From an uncultured Cryomorphaceae bacterium (lineage in GTDB: Bacteria; Bacteroidota; Bacteroidia; Flavobacteriales; Schleiferiaceae), in the NCBI GenBank assembly GCA_913009655.1, contig CAJVWI010000003.1, forward strand, positions 62,001-126,000: a stretch of DNA of 64,000 bases, in the 5' to 3' direction. Below the pieces are notes generated by a model, which saw nothing but the letters and a program-made list of their open reading frames with translations, searched no databases and was not told where the DNA came from. Position numbers and translations under genes: made by a program. Shown here in pieces: positions 52,662-60,801 of the stretch. Position 1 is the first letter of the stretch. Every line of letters starts with the position of its first letter.

Positions 52662-54106
52662 CGTTTCTTACTTGACCAGAAGCCGTTATTTTTTTTCTTT
52701 TTTTCTGGATTCTGTTTTACTCCCTCATTGCTCTTGGGTTTGGTGAAGGCGCCTCCTGAACCAGAAGAATCACTTCCCCAGTAGGAAGTGTCATTTTCTT
52801 TTTTCTTTTTTTCCTTAAACCGCTGGGTATCATTCAAATTTTTCAGTTTGTAATTTCTAGAATCTTTCGATTGACTTGGGTTTTGCTTTTTTGAATTTCT
52901 GGTTTGCGGCTTTCTGTCCTCATTTGTTGAAGAATCCGATTTTTCATTATTTGGCAGAAGCGTTCCGGGAAGAAATTCATGATTTGTTTCAACTTCAATT
53001 TCTTTCTTAATAAGCTTCTGAATGTCTTTAAGGTATTTCATTTCCTCTCTGTCGACAAAAGACCAAGCAATACCGCTATTCCCAGCACGCCCTGTTCGTC
53101 CAATTCTATGCACATATGTTTCCGGAATATTCGGGATTTCATAATTTATAACATGTGTTAATTCGTCAATATCTATACCTCTTGCAGCAATATCAGTTGC
53201 AACTAAAACTCTAGTATCTCTTTTTTTGAAATTCTTCAATGCATTTTGACGCGCATTTTGACTTTTGTTCCCATGAATTGCTTGGGCGGTAATGTCATTT
53301 TTTATGAGATCTTTAACAACCTTATCTGCTCCATGTTTTGTTCTTGTAAAGACGAGTACAGATGGAATGTTAAATGACTCATTATTTAAAATTGATCTGA
53401 GAAGAAATCGTTTTAATTTTTGATCAACTTTGAAAACTTTCTGTTGAACTTTTTCAGCAGTCGTAGAGACTGGATCAACCGAAACTCTGATAGGGTTTTT
53501 CAATAATGAATCACTCAGTTTAACAACCTCTTCCGGCATTGTTGCAGAGAAGAAAAGTGTCTGTCTCTTGGCGGGGATCTTTGCAATTACTTTTCTTACG
53601 TCATGAATGAAACCCATGTCAAGCATTCTATCTGCTTCATCTAAAACAAAGTGCTCAATTCTTCTCAAGTCAATAAACCCTTGGTTCATTAAATCTAAAA
53701 GCCTTCCAGGTGTTGCAGTAATAATATCTACCCCCCGTTTTAAAGCATCAGTTTGAGATTTTTGTCCAACTCCTCCAAAGATTACCGTATGGTTAAGTTT
53801 GGTATTACTTCCATAGGACTCAATACTTTCATCTATTTGAAGAGCCAGTTCTCTTGTAGGAGTTAGAATAAGAACTCGAACAGGTCTTTTGCCTGGCTTT
53901 TCTACTATTGGCATTAATTGTTGAAGGATTGGAAGCGTAAAGGCAGCTGTTTTTCCCGTTCCTGTTTGAGCAGTACCAAGAACATCATGCCCTTTTATGG
54001 CTGAGGGTATTGCTTGTGCTTGAATAGGGGTGGGGGTTTCGTACCCCTGGCGGGCCAAGGCATCTACGAGAGGAGATGCGAGACCAAGTTCAATAAATGC
54101 TTTCAA
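52658..54106 (-). CDS. DEAD-box RNA helicase (RhlE-like)
   Basis: 482 residues. Motifs in order: Q motif [24 protein letters not shown], Ia [15 protein letters not shown] ([13 protein letters not shown]), [48 protein letters not shown]. Residues ~370-482 are a Lys/Ser/Asn-rich disordered tail that binds RNA and is typical of RhlE-type helicases. ATP-dependent RNA unwinding in ribosome assembly or RNA decay. The start codon is TTG at 54106: there is no ATG near the N-terminus, and a -7 box TATCTTTG ends five bases before it. Confidence 0.93.
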   Translation of the reverse strand: MKAFIELGLASPLVDALARQGYETPTPIQAQAIPSAIKGHDVLGTAQTGTGKTAAFTLPILQQLMPIVEKPGKRPVRVLILTPTRELALQIDESIESYGSNTKLNHTVIFGGVGQKSQTDALKRGVDIITATPGRLLDLMNQGFIDLRRIEHFVLDEADRMLDMGFIHDVRKVIAKIPAKRQTLFFSATMPEEVVKLSDSLLKNPIRVSVDPVSTTAEKVQQKVFKVDQKLKRFLLRSILNNESFNIPSVLVFTRTKHGADKVVKDLIKNDITAQAIHGNKSQNARQNALKNFKKRDTRVLVATDIAARGIDIDELTHVINYEIPNIPETYVHRIGRTGRAGNSGIAWSFVDREEMKYLKDIQKLIKKEIEVETNHEFLPGTLLPNNEKSDSSTNEDRKPQTRNSKKQNPSQSKDSRNYKLKNLNDTQRFKEKKKKENDTSYWGSDSSGSGGAFTKPKSNEGVKQNPEKKKKNNGFWSSKKR

Positions 54107-54111
54107 GAGAA

Positions 54112-54138
54112 CAAAGATAAGTTAATTGGATCGGACAA
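54112..54138 (-). promoter_or_regulatory. Promoter of the helicase gene
   Basis: Minus-strand TTG (54138-54136), 16 nt, TATCTTTG (54119-54112). The -7 box is an exact TAnnTTTG match and ends five nucleotides before the TTG start codon. The -33 spacing is one nt short of the usual range. Confidence 0.6.
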
Positions 54139-54253
54139 AAATTAAAGAGCTAAGCCTTTTGTTAATTATTACTTTAAGGAATTCAAACTATTAAAAATAT
54201 TTTATCTCATGGATTGATTCAGTTATCAATGACAAGAAATATTTTTTGATCTC

Positions 54254-54283
54254 TTTTGGCATGATTTTTAACCCTTAACTTTG
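54254..54283 (+). promoter_or_regulatory. Promoter of the peroxiredoxin operon
   Basis: TTTTG (54254-54258), then 17 nt, then TAACTTTG (54276-54283). Both elements and their spacing match the Bacteroidota consensus. The leader to the ATG at 54320 is about 30 nt of AT-rich sequence. Confidence 0.72.
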
Positions 54284-54319
54284 TTCAATAATTTACAATT
54301 TTATAAAAAATATATATAA

Positions 54320-54949
54320 ATGAGTCAAGTCGGTAAAAAATTTCCTGATATATCTGTTAATGCCATGAATGACATGGGCGATACGTTCAAAATGAATGTA
54401 TTACAGGAGGCTATCAACAATAAAAAGAAGGTTATTCTTTTTTGGTACCCCAAGGATTTTACATTTGTCTGTCCAACAGAAATCCATGCATTTCAGGCAA
54501 AATCTAAAGAGTTTGAAAAACGGAATACAATTGTTATCGGAGCCAGTTGCGATACCCCTGAGGTTCATTTTGCATGGCTTAACACAGCAAAAGACAATGG
54601 AGGTATTGAAGGAGTAACGTTCCCATTAATTGCTGATTCCACTCGACAGCTTGCTGAAAATTTGGATATTTTAGATACTCAGTATGTTGGTACTGAAGAG
54701 GACTATACGATTGAAGGTGACAATGTTACTTATCGAGCAACTTATTTAATAGATGAAGAAGGAACAATCTTCCATGAATCAGTCAATGTAATGCCTTTAG
54801 GACGTAATGTTGACGAGTATTTGCGGCTAATAGATGGATACACGCACCACCAAACTCATGGTGAAGTTTGTCCTGCAAATTGGGAAGAAGGCAAGGATGC
54901 AATGAGTGAATCAAGAGAAAGCGTCGCTACATATTTGAGTAAGCACTAG
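54320..54949 (+). CDS. 2-Cys peroxiredoxin (AhpC/Prx1-type)
   Basis: Reduces peroxides with electrons from thioredoxin. The 209 residues contain the peroxidatic Cys51 in FWYPKDFTFVCPTEIHAFQ, the Arg-containing ADSTRQLAENLDIL, and the resolving Cys184 in GEVCPANWEEGKDAM. Cytoplasmic. It heads an operon with a thioredoxin-like gene (8 bp) and a small partner gene, so its reductant is probably encoded next to it. Confidence 0.93.
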   Translation: MSQVGKKFPDISVNAMNDMGDTFKMNVLQEAINNKKKVILFWYPKDFTFVCPTEIHAFQAKSKEFEKRNTIVIGASCDTPEVHFAWLNTAKDNGGIEGVTFPLIADSTRQLAENLDILDTQYVGTEEDYTIEGDNVTYRATYLIDEEGTIFHESVNVMPLGRNVDEYLRLIDGYTHHQTHGEVCPANWEEGKDAMSESRESVATYLSKH

Positions 54950-54957
54950 AATTTATC

Positions 54958-55269
54958 ATGGAAGAGTTAAAAGAAGATAATCTTGGAGATATTTTATCTA
55001 AAAATGAAAAAGTCATGGTCCAATATGGCGCTGGATGGTGCGGTAATTGTCGCATCATGAAGCCCAAATTCAAAAAGTTTGCTGCTGAAAATTCGGATAC
55101 TTCTTTTTATTATGTTGATGCTGAAAAATATCCGGGTTCTAGGAAATATGCAAATGTGAGTAATTTGCCAACATTCGCTGCTTTTAGTAAAGGGGAGCTG
55201 GTCAAGCAGATTCAAACAAATAAGATGGAAGTTCTTAAAGAATTCGTAGATGAAATTACCTATAGTTAA
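54958..55269 (+). CDS. Thioredoxin-family protein
   Basis: 103 residues, one thioredoxin fold. Active site WCGNC (27-31) replaces the standard WCGPC. YVDAEKYPGSRKYANVSNLP has the conserved cis-Pro near 71. The Asn in the CxxC and the small size suggest an electron donor for the preceding peroxiredoxin, and it could also serve the arsenate reductase at 34 kb. No signal peptide. Overlaps the next gene by 20 bp. Confidence 0.9.
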   Translation: MEELKEDNLGDILSKNEKVMVQYGAGWCGNCRIMKPKFKKFAAENSDTSFYYVDAEKYPGSRKYANVSNLPTFAAFSKGELVKQIQTNKMEVLKEFVDEITYS

Positions 55270-55507
55270 AACTCTTTCTGAAAGATTTGATGAGGACTAC
55301 CTTTTAGAAACATTGGAGGTTCTTGAAGCTTTAGCAGAGGTGCCTACTTTAAAAGATAAGGAGCTTGAAGTAGTCGGCGAGTTAATCTCCAATACTTTAG
55401 GGGCGGTCGAAGTTATTGGGATAATGCGGGAGAGTAATGGAAGAAAGAGCGCTAAAGAAGCCTCTTCTGAATTTATGAAACGAGTTTTAGGAAGTATTGA
55501 TCAGTAG
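55250..55507 (+). CDS. Small protein of the peroxiredoxin operon (DUF6952-like)
   Basis: 85 residues, acidic and helical (FDEDYLLETLEVLEALAEVP, ELEVVGELISNTLGAVEVIG). This matches the small proteins that follow Prx-Trx genes in Bacteroidota, which I believe are filed as DUF6952; no function is known. It overlaps the thioredoxin gene by 20 bp, which points to translational coupling and perhaps complex formation. Confidence 0.75.
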   Translation: MKLPIVKTLSERFDEDYLLETLEVLEALAEVPTLKDKELEVVGELISNTLGAVEVIGIMRESNGRKSAKEASSEFMKRVLGSIDQ

Positions 55508-55573
55508 TAAGAGAATAGAAAATATTAGTTTAATCAGCTTTTTAAATTGTCAATTATATTGCATTTATAAAGT

Positions 55574-55581
55574 TAAATTTG
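55574..55581 (+). promoter_or_regulatory. -7 element before the 57-residue gene
   Basis: TAAATTTG matches TAnnTTTG exactly and ends five nucleotides before the ATG at 55587. A TTG lies 24 nt upstream, one beyond the usual range. It supports both a separate promoter and the short start. Confidence 0.55.
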
Positions 55582-55586
55582 TCGGT

Positions 55587-55760
55587 ATGTTTGGATGGTT
55601 AAAAGGAAAAACAGAAGAGGAAAAATTAGCTCTACAGTATAAAGATTTATTGAAACAAGCATATGATTTATCAACTGTTGATCGCGCTGCTTCAGATTTA
55701 AAAAGAGCTGAAGCTGAAGAGGTAGGTAAGATCTTAGATGAGATTCGTCAAAAGAATTAA
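55587..55760 (+). CDS. Small conserved-looking protein, 57 residues
   Basis: I choose the ATG at 55587 (MFGWLKGKTEEEKLALQYKD). The upstream in-frame extension would read through a perfect -7 promoter box and encode an unlikely Cys/Ile-rich leader. The product is a highly charged helical protein (EEKLALQYKDLLKQAYDL, ADSDLKRAEAEEV-type region) that opens with a short amphipathic MFGWLKG. Small proteins with this opening are common in Bacteroidota and lie before the LOG gene. Function not known. Confidence 0.7.
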   Translation: MFGWLKGKTEEEKLALQYKDLLKQAYDLSTVDRAASDLKRAEAEEVGKILDEIRQKN

Positions 55761-55777
55761 ATCTGCATATTTTGAAA

Positions 55778-56377
55778 ATGAAAAATCTCAAAGGTTCAAG
55801 AATTGCAGTTTACTGTGCATCTTCCGCAAAAACTAACCAACGATACATAGACCAAGCTGAGAAATTGGCTGTAGAATTTGTAAGAAAAGAGGTAAAATTA
55901 GTTTTTGGCGGAGGCAAAACAGGTTTAATGGGGCATATAGCCTCGAAGGTTATTCAAAATGGAGGTCAAATTCAAGGGGTAATGCCTTATTTCTTAAAAA
56001 ATATAGAATTGAGTCATCCTCTTGTGGATGATTTTATTTTTGTGGAAACGATGTCCGAGCGCAAGCAGCTTTTATTAAAAAACACTGAAGGATTAATTGC
56101 TCTTCCAGGTGGTTGTGGAACTTTAGAGGAATTACTGGAAGCCATAACTCTAAAAAGACTTGGTCAGTATCTCAAGCCAATTATCATTGTTAATCAGTAT
56201 GGGTTTTATGATCCTCAGCTAGAAATGCTTGAGAAGATGATTCAAGAAAACTTTATGCGTCCAGAGCATAGATCCCTATGGACAGTAGTTAGCAATGCAA
56301 AGGATGCTTTACAAGCAATTGAATCGACTGAGGATTGGCCTTCTGATGCCTTATTCAATGCTACATATAAAAATTAA
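55778..56377 (+). CDS. LOG-family (TIGR00730) Rossmann-fold protein
   Basis: I use the ATG at 55778 (MKNLKGSRIAVYCASSA) over an upstream TTG. The 199 residues carry the family signature in LIALPGGCGTLEELLEAIT (PGGxGTxxE) and FGGGKTGLMGHIA, the nucleotide-binding block. Such proteins hydrolyse nucleoside 5'-monophosphates to base and ribose phosphate (cytokinin-activating in plants and some bacteria); in most bacteria they act as nucleotide N-ribosidases of unclear purpose. Starts 17 bp after the 57-residue gene. Confidence 0.9.
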   Translation: MKNLKGSRIAVYCASSAKTNQRYIDQAEKLAVEFVRKEVKLVFGGGKTGLMGHIASKVIQNGGQIQGVMPYFLKNIELSHPLVDDFIFVETMSERKQLLLKNTEGLIALPGGCGTLEELLEAITLKRLGQYLKPIIIVNQYGFYDPQLEMLEKMIQENFMRPEHRSLWTVVSNAKDALQAIESTEDWPSDALFNATYKN

Positions 56378-56467
56378 ATCAGATTTCTAAAAACATCTAA
56401 TTTGAACCCATTATTTTAATTTCCGGGATAATGTCGGCATGATGTTTGACAAGTTTAAATAACTATT

Positions 56468-56498
56468 TTGTGATGAACATAGTATTACATTACTTTTG
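56468..56498 (+). promoter_or_regulatory. Promoter of the ExbB/ExbD operon
   Basis: TTG (56468-56470), 20 nt, TACTTTTG (56491-56498): exact -7 consensus at ideal spacing. The leader to the ATG at 56544 is about 40 nt. Confidence 0.75.
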
Positions 56499-56543
56499 TG
56501 CATCTCAAGAATTTAAATGTTTAACTAATTTAGTTTGAAACCC

Positions 56544-57398
56544 ATGAAAAAGGTTCTCACTTTTCTCCTAATACTTGGAGTCTTATCTAGCTCTAAAGCT
56601 GTTGCTCAAGAATCAACAGATACTTTGTTAACGTCGACAGAATTAAGCCTCAATGATTCCGCTAATGTTGCTTCCGACTCAACTGCTGTTGCGTTGGATT
56701 CTGCGGCTGTTGATACAAATGATGTAGTTCTCATAGAGGAAGCTGTAATGCCTGAAGATCCAAGCTTTACTCAAGTTTTGAAGAAATATTTTATCAATGG
56801 TGGTCCTTTCTTCATGTCATTTGTTCTCCTTGCTTTGATCTTAGGGTTGGCTCTTGTCATAGAGAGAATTATATATCTAGCGTTATCGACAACGAATAAT
56901 GACAAATTATTAATGGATGTGGAGACAGCCTTAAATAATGAAGGAGTTGATGCGGCAAAAGAAGTTTGCAAGAATGTAACAGGTCCTGTTGCCACTATTT
57001 TTTACGAAGGACTAGACAAAATGGATGAAGGTATCGACATGGTTGATAAAGCTATTGTTTCTGTTGGGTCTGTGGAAAATGGCAAGCTTGAAAGAAATAT
57101 ATCATGGATTTCTCTTTTTATAGCATTGGCTCCTATGTTAGGTTTCATGGGAACGGTAATTGGTATGATTGGAGCTTTTGATGCTATTGAGGCTGCGGGC
57201 GATATATCCCCTTCTTTAGTTGCTGGAGGTATTAAAGTAGCCTTGTTGACTACTGTATTTGGTTTAATCGTTGCAATGATCCTTCAAGTGTTTTACAATC
57301 TTATCATTGCAATGATGGATAACATCGTGAATAAGATGGAAGATGCTTCGATTCACTTTTTAGATATGGTAGCTGATTTTAAAGCAAAGAAGAAGTAA
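56544..57398 (+). CDS. MotA/TolQ/ExbB proton-channel family protein with N-terminal extension
   Basis: The start is the ATG at 56544 (MKKVLTFLLILGVLSSSKAV), giving a signal-peptide-like N-terminus. Residues ~22-70 are low-complexity Ser/Asp/Ala/Val repeats, presumably periplasmic, which typical ExbB/TolQ proteins lack. TM helices follow at ~80-105, ~185-210 and ~225-255, with LAPMLGFMGTVIGMIGAFDA and VALLTTVFGLIVAMILQVFY as the MotA/TolQ/ExbB core. It forms the pentameric proton channel that powers TonB- or Tol-type work with ExbD. First gene of a four-gene operon. 284 residues. Confidence 0.9.
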   Translation: MKKVLTFLLILGVLSSSKAVAQESTDTLLTSTELSLNDSANVASDSTAVALDSAAVDTNDVVLIEEAVMPEDPSFTQVLKKYFINGGPFFMSFVLLALILGLALVIERIIYLALSTTNNDKLLMDVETALNNEGVDAAKEVCKNVTGPVATIFYEGLDKMDEGIDMVDKAIVSVGSVENGKLERNISWISLFIALAPMLGFMGTVIGMIGAFDAIEAAGDISPSLVAGGIKVALLTTVFGLIVAMILQVFYNLIIAMMDNIVNKMEDASIHFLDMVADFKAKKK

Positions 57399-57412
57399 AT
57401 TAATTACCTGCT

Positions 57413-57823
57413 ATGAAGAATTCTCGATTAATAGCTTTAGGAGTTGCTGGCTTAGCCGGCTTAGCTGGTGGAATACCAACTTTAGGGATCTGGTTTTCGC
57501 CAAGCGATGGTCTTATTAATACATCTATAATAGTCACGATAATTTTGATAATTTCTGCTACTATTTTAGCAATTGCTAGTTCGGTAAATGGTATGCTGAT
57601 AAATCCGAAAGGGCTGCAAGGAGCCGCCATAGGAATTGGTGGTCTTTTATTTATTTTTCTTTTGAGTTATATGTTGGCAGACGGCTCCGATTACATGATA
57701 TATGATAATGTTGATGAATCTACCACAAAGTGGGTTGCAACAGGATTAAATGCTTTTTACATTGCTTTTACCTTAGCAATCGCATCGGTTATATATTCCT
57801 CTCTATCTAGACTTCGTAAATAA
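57413..57823 (+). CDS. Four-helix membrane protein of the ExbB/ExbD operon
   Basis: 136 residues, function unrecognised. Four predicted membrane helices: LIALGVAGLAGLAGGIPTL (5-23), INTSIIVTIILIISATILAI (35-54), GAAIGIGGLLFIFLLSYMLA (70-89) and GLNAFYIAFTLAIASVIYSS (111-130). It lies between exbB (15 bp) and the first exbD (12 bp), so it is presumably expressed with them and may be an accessory to the motor. Confidence 0.75.
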   Translation: MKNSRLIALGVAGLAGLAGGIPTLGIWFSPSDGLINTSIIVTIILIISATILAIASSVNGMLINPKGLQGAAIGIGGLLFIFLLSYMLADGSDYMIYDNVDESTTKWVATGLNAFYIAFTLAIASVIYSSLSRLRK

Positions 57824-57834
57824 TTCGTGCCAAA

Positions 57835-58407
57835 ATGGGCAGAAAAAAACGTTCAACTCCAGAAATAAATGCAGGGTCAATGGCAGACATTGCGTTCTTG
57901 CTTTTGATTTTTTTTTTAGTAACAACAACCATGGATGTCGACAAGGGTTTGATGGTAAAGCTTGCTCCTTGGACTGATGAGCCACCACCGGAGGACAACA
58001 AGATCAAAGAGAAAAATATTTTTGTCGTTTTAGTCAATTCAAATAATCAATTACTAGTTGAAGATGATTATCTCTCTATTGATCAATTGAGATCTGCAGC
58101 AAAAGACTTTATTAATAACAACGGTGACGGAACATGCTCTGAATGTAACGGTCTAAGAAGTCCGGCAAGCTCAGATAATCCTCAAAAGGCTATTATATCT
58201 CTTCAAAATGATAGGGGAACCAGTTATCAAATGTTTGTTAAGGTTCGAAATGAAATACTTGGTGCTTATTCAGAGTTGCGAAACGAACTATCTGAAAGAA
58301 AATATGGTCGATCTTTTCCTACTCTAAACGAAGAGGATAGATCCGTTATAGCTGGAATATATCCTCAATTTATCTCTGAGGCAGAACCTATAAGTGTTGG
58401 TAAATAA
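57835..58407 (+). CDS. ExbD/TolR-type biopolymer transport protein 1
   Basis: 190 residues. One TM helix (~17-37, MADIAFLLLIFFLVTTTMDV) with D18, the proton-carrying Asp of ExbD/TolR, preceded by the cytoplasmic basic stretch MGRKKRSTPEINAGS. The periplasmic part includes a CxxC-like pair (TCSECNGLRS) inserted before the conserved KAIISLQNDRGTSYQMFVKV block. The stop shares one base with the next start. The two ExbD proteins probably make a heterodimer in the ExbB pore. Confidence 0.9.
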   Translation: MGRKKRSTPEINAGSMADIAFLLLIFFLVTTTMDVDKGLMVKLAPWTDEPPPEDNKIKEKNIFVVLVNSNNQLLVEDDYLSIDQLRSAAKDFINNNGDGTCSECNGLRSPASSDNPQKAIISLQNDRGTSYQMFVKVRNEILGAYSELRNELSERKYGRSFPTLNEEDRSVIAGIYPQFISEAEPISVGK

Positions 58408-58892
58408 TGGCATTAATTCGTAAGAAAAAATCAAAAGAGACTCCGCCAGTATCAACTGCTTCATTGCCAGATATTGTTTTTATGTTACTGTTCTTTTTTA
58501 TGGTAACTACAACGATGCGAGAAGTCACTTTATTGGTTCGCTTAAAGAAGCCTAAAGCTACAGAAATGCAGAAGTTAGACCGTAAAGATTTAACAACCTA
58601 CATTTACATGGGGGCTCCGAAAAATCCTAATATTTATGGTTCGGAGCCTAGAATTCAGCTTGATGATCAACTTGGCAACATTGGAGATATCCAATCGTTT
58701 GTCATTTTGAAACGAGAGGAAATAAATGAAGCAGAGAGACCAAAGTTTACTGTTTCTATTAAAGCTGATATTGATGTTAAAATGGGCTTAATCTCCGATT
58801 TAAAGCAAGAATTAAGAAAAGCACAAGCGTTGAAGATTAGTTATTCTACCAACCCTGCAGCCTCTCCCGAAGAGCTTTATAAAACTTATTAG
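58407..58892 (+). CDS. ExbD/TolR-type biopolymer transport protein 2
   Basis: 161 residues. Single TM helix near 21-41 (LPDIVFMLLFFFMVTTTMRE) with D22 as the proton carrier, preceded by MALIRKKKSKETPP. Its periplasmic domain (FVILKREEINEAERPKFTVS, ISDLKQELRKAQALKISYST) matches ExbD/TolR. Tandem ExbD genes are common in Bacteroidota. Convergent with the CPBP protease gene, 3 bp away, with no clear terminator between. Confidence 0.9.
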   Translation: MALIRKKKSKETPPVSTASLPDIVFMLLFFFMVTTTMREVTLLVRLKKPKATEMQKLDRKDLTTYIYMGAPKNPNIYGSEPRIQLDDQLGNIGDIQSFVILKREEINEAERPKFTVSIKADIDVKMGLISDLKQELRKAQALKISYSTNPAASPEELYKTY

Positions 58893-58895
58893 ATT

Positions 58896-59771
58896 TCATT
58901 TTGCGCTTTTACGCAATTGATTTAATTGAATTGCAATAATTATTGCTACGGCTGTAAAAATCAGTACTTGCCAAATGTTTGATGTTTGACGTGACATTTC
59001 ACCGTATGATCCTGGGCCAGATGATACTGTCCAAAAATAAGTAAGTCCATTGTGAAGGATGTGTGCGCCAATCGACACCCAAAGTCGACCAGATATCCAA
59101 TATATAAATGCTAATGCTGTTCCAGCAATAATTAAAAATGGAAGTTGTACTAAATTTAAATGACCTATGGCAAAAGCCATCGCTCCTAAAATTATGGCTT
59201 GATATGGTTTTAAATTGTTATGAAGTAATCTTTGTATTGCTCCTCGAAAAAATAGTTCTTCAGAGGTTGCGGCTAAAATGACAAATACAAATACTGAAAA
59301 AAGACTATCACCCAAAGAATTAAAGAATATCATCTTTTCAATTAAGAGAGAATTTGCATCATATTCATCAAAGAGAGCTTTTAATATCGGGGATTGATGT
59401 CCCCAGTCACTCCATAAATTGGATAGCCAGTCCATTAAGGGTAATAATAATGGGAGTAAGGATAATGCCAGTACTGTTTGAATTACACCCCATTTTTGTT
59501 TTGTTAGAAGGTTGATAGAGTTATTTTGCTTCCATCGATTGATTATAAATAAACCAGGTACTAGAAACATTAGAGTAGCTCCTATGGCTTGGTATAGCAA
59601 TAGAGATCTTCCAGCACTTTCTTCAGGTTGAGCAAGTATTTCTTGAATTGTCATATTGGCAAATCCAAATAGTTTTAAAGCGCTTGGGGCAAAAAACATA
59701 GTAGCGAATGCACCACTTACAACTATTAAAAAAAATATAAGGGCTTCTTGTCTTGCATTGCTGGCATTCAT
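58896..59771 (-). CDS. CPBP-family intramembrane glutamic endopeptidase
   Basis: 291 residues, about eight membrane helices. The catalytic motif 1 is SEELFFRGAIQRLL (EExxxR), motif 2 is FAIGHLNLVQLPFLI (FxxxH), and motif 3 ISGRLWVSIGAHILHNGLTY contains HxxxN. This is the Abi/CAAX-protease-like set. Members process prenylated peptides or bacteriocin-related substrates; the target here is unknown. Divergent from dusB; the dusB -33 element overlaps its 5' coding end. Confidence 0.88.
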   Translation of the reverse strand: MNASNARQEALIFFLIVVSGAFATMFFAPSALKLFGFANMTIQEILAQPEESAGRSLLLYQAIGATLMFLVPGLFIINRWKQNNSINLLTKQKWGVIQTVLALSLLPLLLPLMDWLSNLWSDWGHQSPILKALFDEYDANSLLIEKMIFFNSLGDSLFSVFVFVILAATSEELFFRGAIQRLLHNNLKPYQAIILGAMAFAIGHLNLVQLPFLIIAGTALAFIYWISGRLWVSIGAHILHNGLTYFWTVSSGPGSYGEMSRQTSNIWQVLIFTAVAIIIAIQLNQLRKSAK

Positions 59772-59789
59772 AGGAAAGGGGTATTTTTG
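59758..59789 (+). promoter_or_regulatory. Promoter of dusB
   Basis: TTG (59758-59760), 21 nt, TATTTTTG (59782-59789), a full consensus match. The -33 element lies inside the first codons of the divergent CPBP gene. Leader to the ATG at 59805 about 10 nt. It supports the downstream start. Confidence 0.68.
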
Positions 59790-59804
59790 TCAAAAATCGG
59801 AATA

Positions 59805-60797
59805 ATGATTCGGATAGCTGACATTGAGTTAGGAGAATTTCCACTTTTACTTGCACCTATGGAAGATGTAAGTGACCCTCCCTTTCGTGCCCTGTGCAAA
59901 AAACACGGCGCGGACTTAATGTATACAGAATTCATTTCTTCAGAGGGCCTGATTCGTGACGCTTCAAAATCCGTACAAAAGCTCGATATATTTGAATATG
60001 AAAGACCTGTAGGTATTCAAATATTTGGTGCTGAGATACAGAGCATGAAAGAGGCTGCCGCAATATGTGAAAAAGTCAATCCTGATATTATTGATATCAA
60101 TTATGGGTGTCCTGTGAAAAAAGTTGCTTGTAAAGGAGCTGGTGCCGGAATACTGCAAGATATCCCCAAGATGGTCAGTATGACGGCTGAAATAGTGAAA
60201 TCAGTGGATAAGCCAGTAACGGTTAAAACTCGCTTGGGCTGGGATGCCGACACTAAATATATTGTTGAGGTTGCAGAGAGGCTTCAAGACGTCGGAATTC
60301 AAGCTATTAGCATTCACGGAAGGACGAGGAAGCAAATGTATAAGGGAGAAGCAGACTGGTCTCTGATAGGAGATGTAAAAAACAACCCTCGTATGCACAT
60401 CCCTGTTTTTGGAAATGGCGATATAGATAGTGGGGAAAAAGTATTGAAGGTTCGCGATAGGTATGGGGTTGATGGAGTTATGATTGGTCGCGCTGCAATA
60501 GGTTATCCATGGGTGTTCAACGAGATAAAACATTATATGAAAACAGGCTCTCACATGTCACCTCCCTCGCTTTCAGACAGAGTAGATGTTGCAAGGGAGC
60601 ATTTGAAGCTATCTGTTAAATGGAAAGGTGAATCGCTAGCAATAGTTGAAACACGAAGACACTATGCTAATTATTTTCGAGATTTCCCCAATTTTAAAGA
60701 TTATCGAATGCGATTAGTGACTTCCAATGAAATTGAGGAACTAATGGTCACATTTGATGAAATCCTAAATGATTATGCTCCAGTTTTTGCTATCTAA
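59805..60797 (+). CDS. dusB: tRNA-dihydrouridine synthase
   Basis: FMN enzyme that reduces uridines in the tRNA D-loop. The start is the ATG at 59805 (MIRIADIELGEFPLLLAPME), because an upstream start would overlap the promoter and the divergent gene. 330 residues. Motifs: LAPMEDVSDPPFRALCKKHG, the catalytic NYGCPVKKVACKGAGAGIL (Cys in the family NxGCP block), TVKTRLGWD, SIHGRTRKQMYKGEADW and VDGVMIGRAAIGYPWVFNEI. These fit the DusB branch. Confidence 0.93.
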   Translation: MIRIADIELGEFPLLLAPMEDVSDPPFRALCKKHGADLMYTEFISSEGLIRDASKSVQKLDIFEYERPVGIQIFGAEIQSMKEAAAICEKVNPDIIDINYGCPVKKVACKGAGAGILQDIPKMVSMTAEIVKSVDKPVTVKTRLGWDADTKYIVEVAERLQDVGIQAISIHGRTRKQMYKGEADWSLIGDVKNNPRMHIPVFGNGDIDSGEKVLKVRDRYGVDGVMIGRAAIGYPWVFNEIKHYMKTGSHMSPPSLSDRVDVAREHLKLSVKWKGESLAIVETRRHYANYFRDFPNFKDYRMRLVTSNEIEELMVTFDEILNDYAPVFAI

Positions 60798-60801
60798 TTG
60801 A

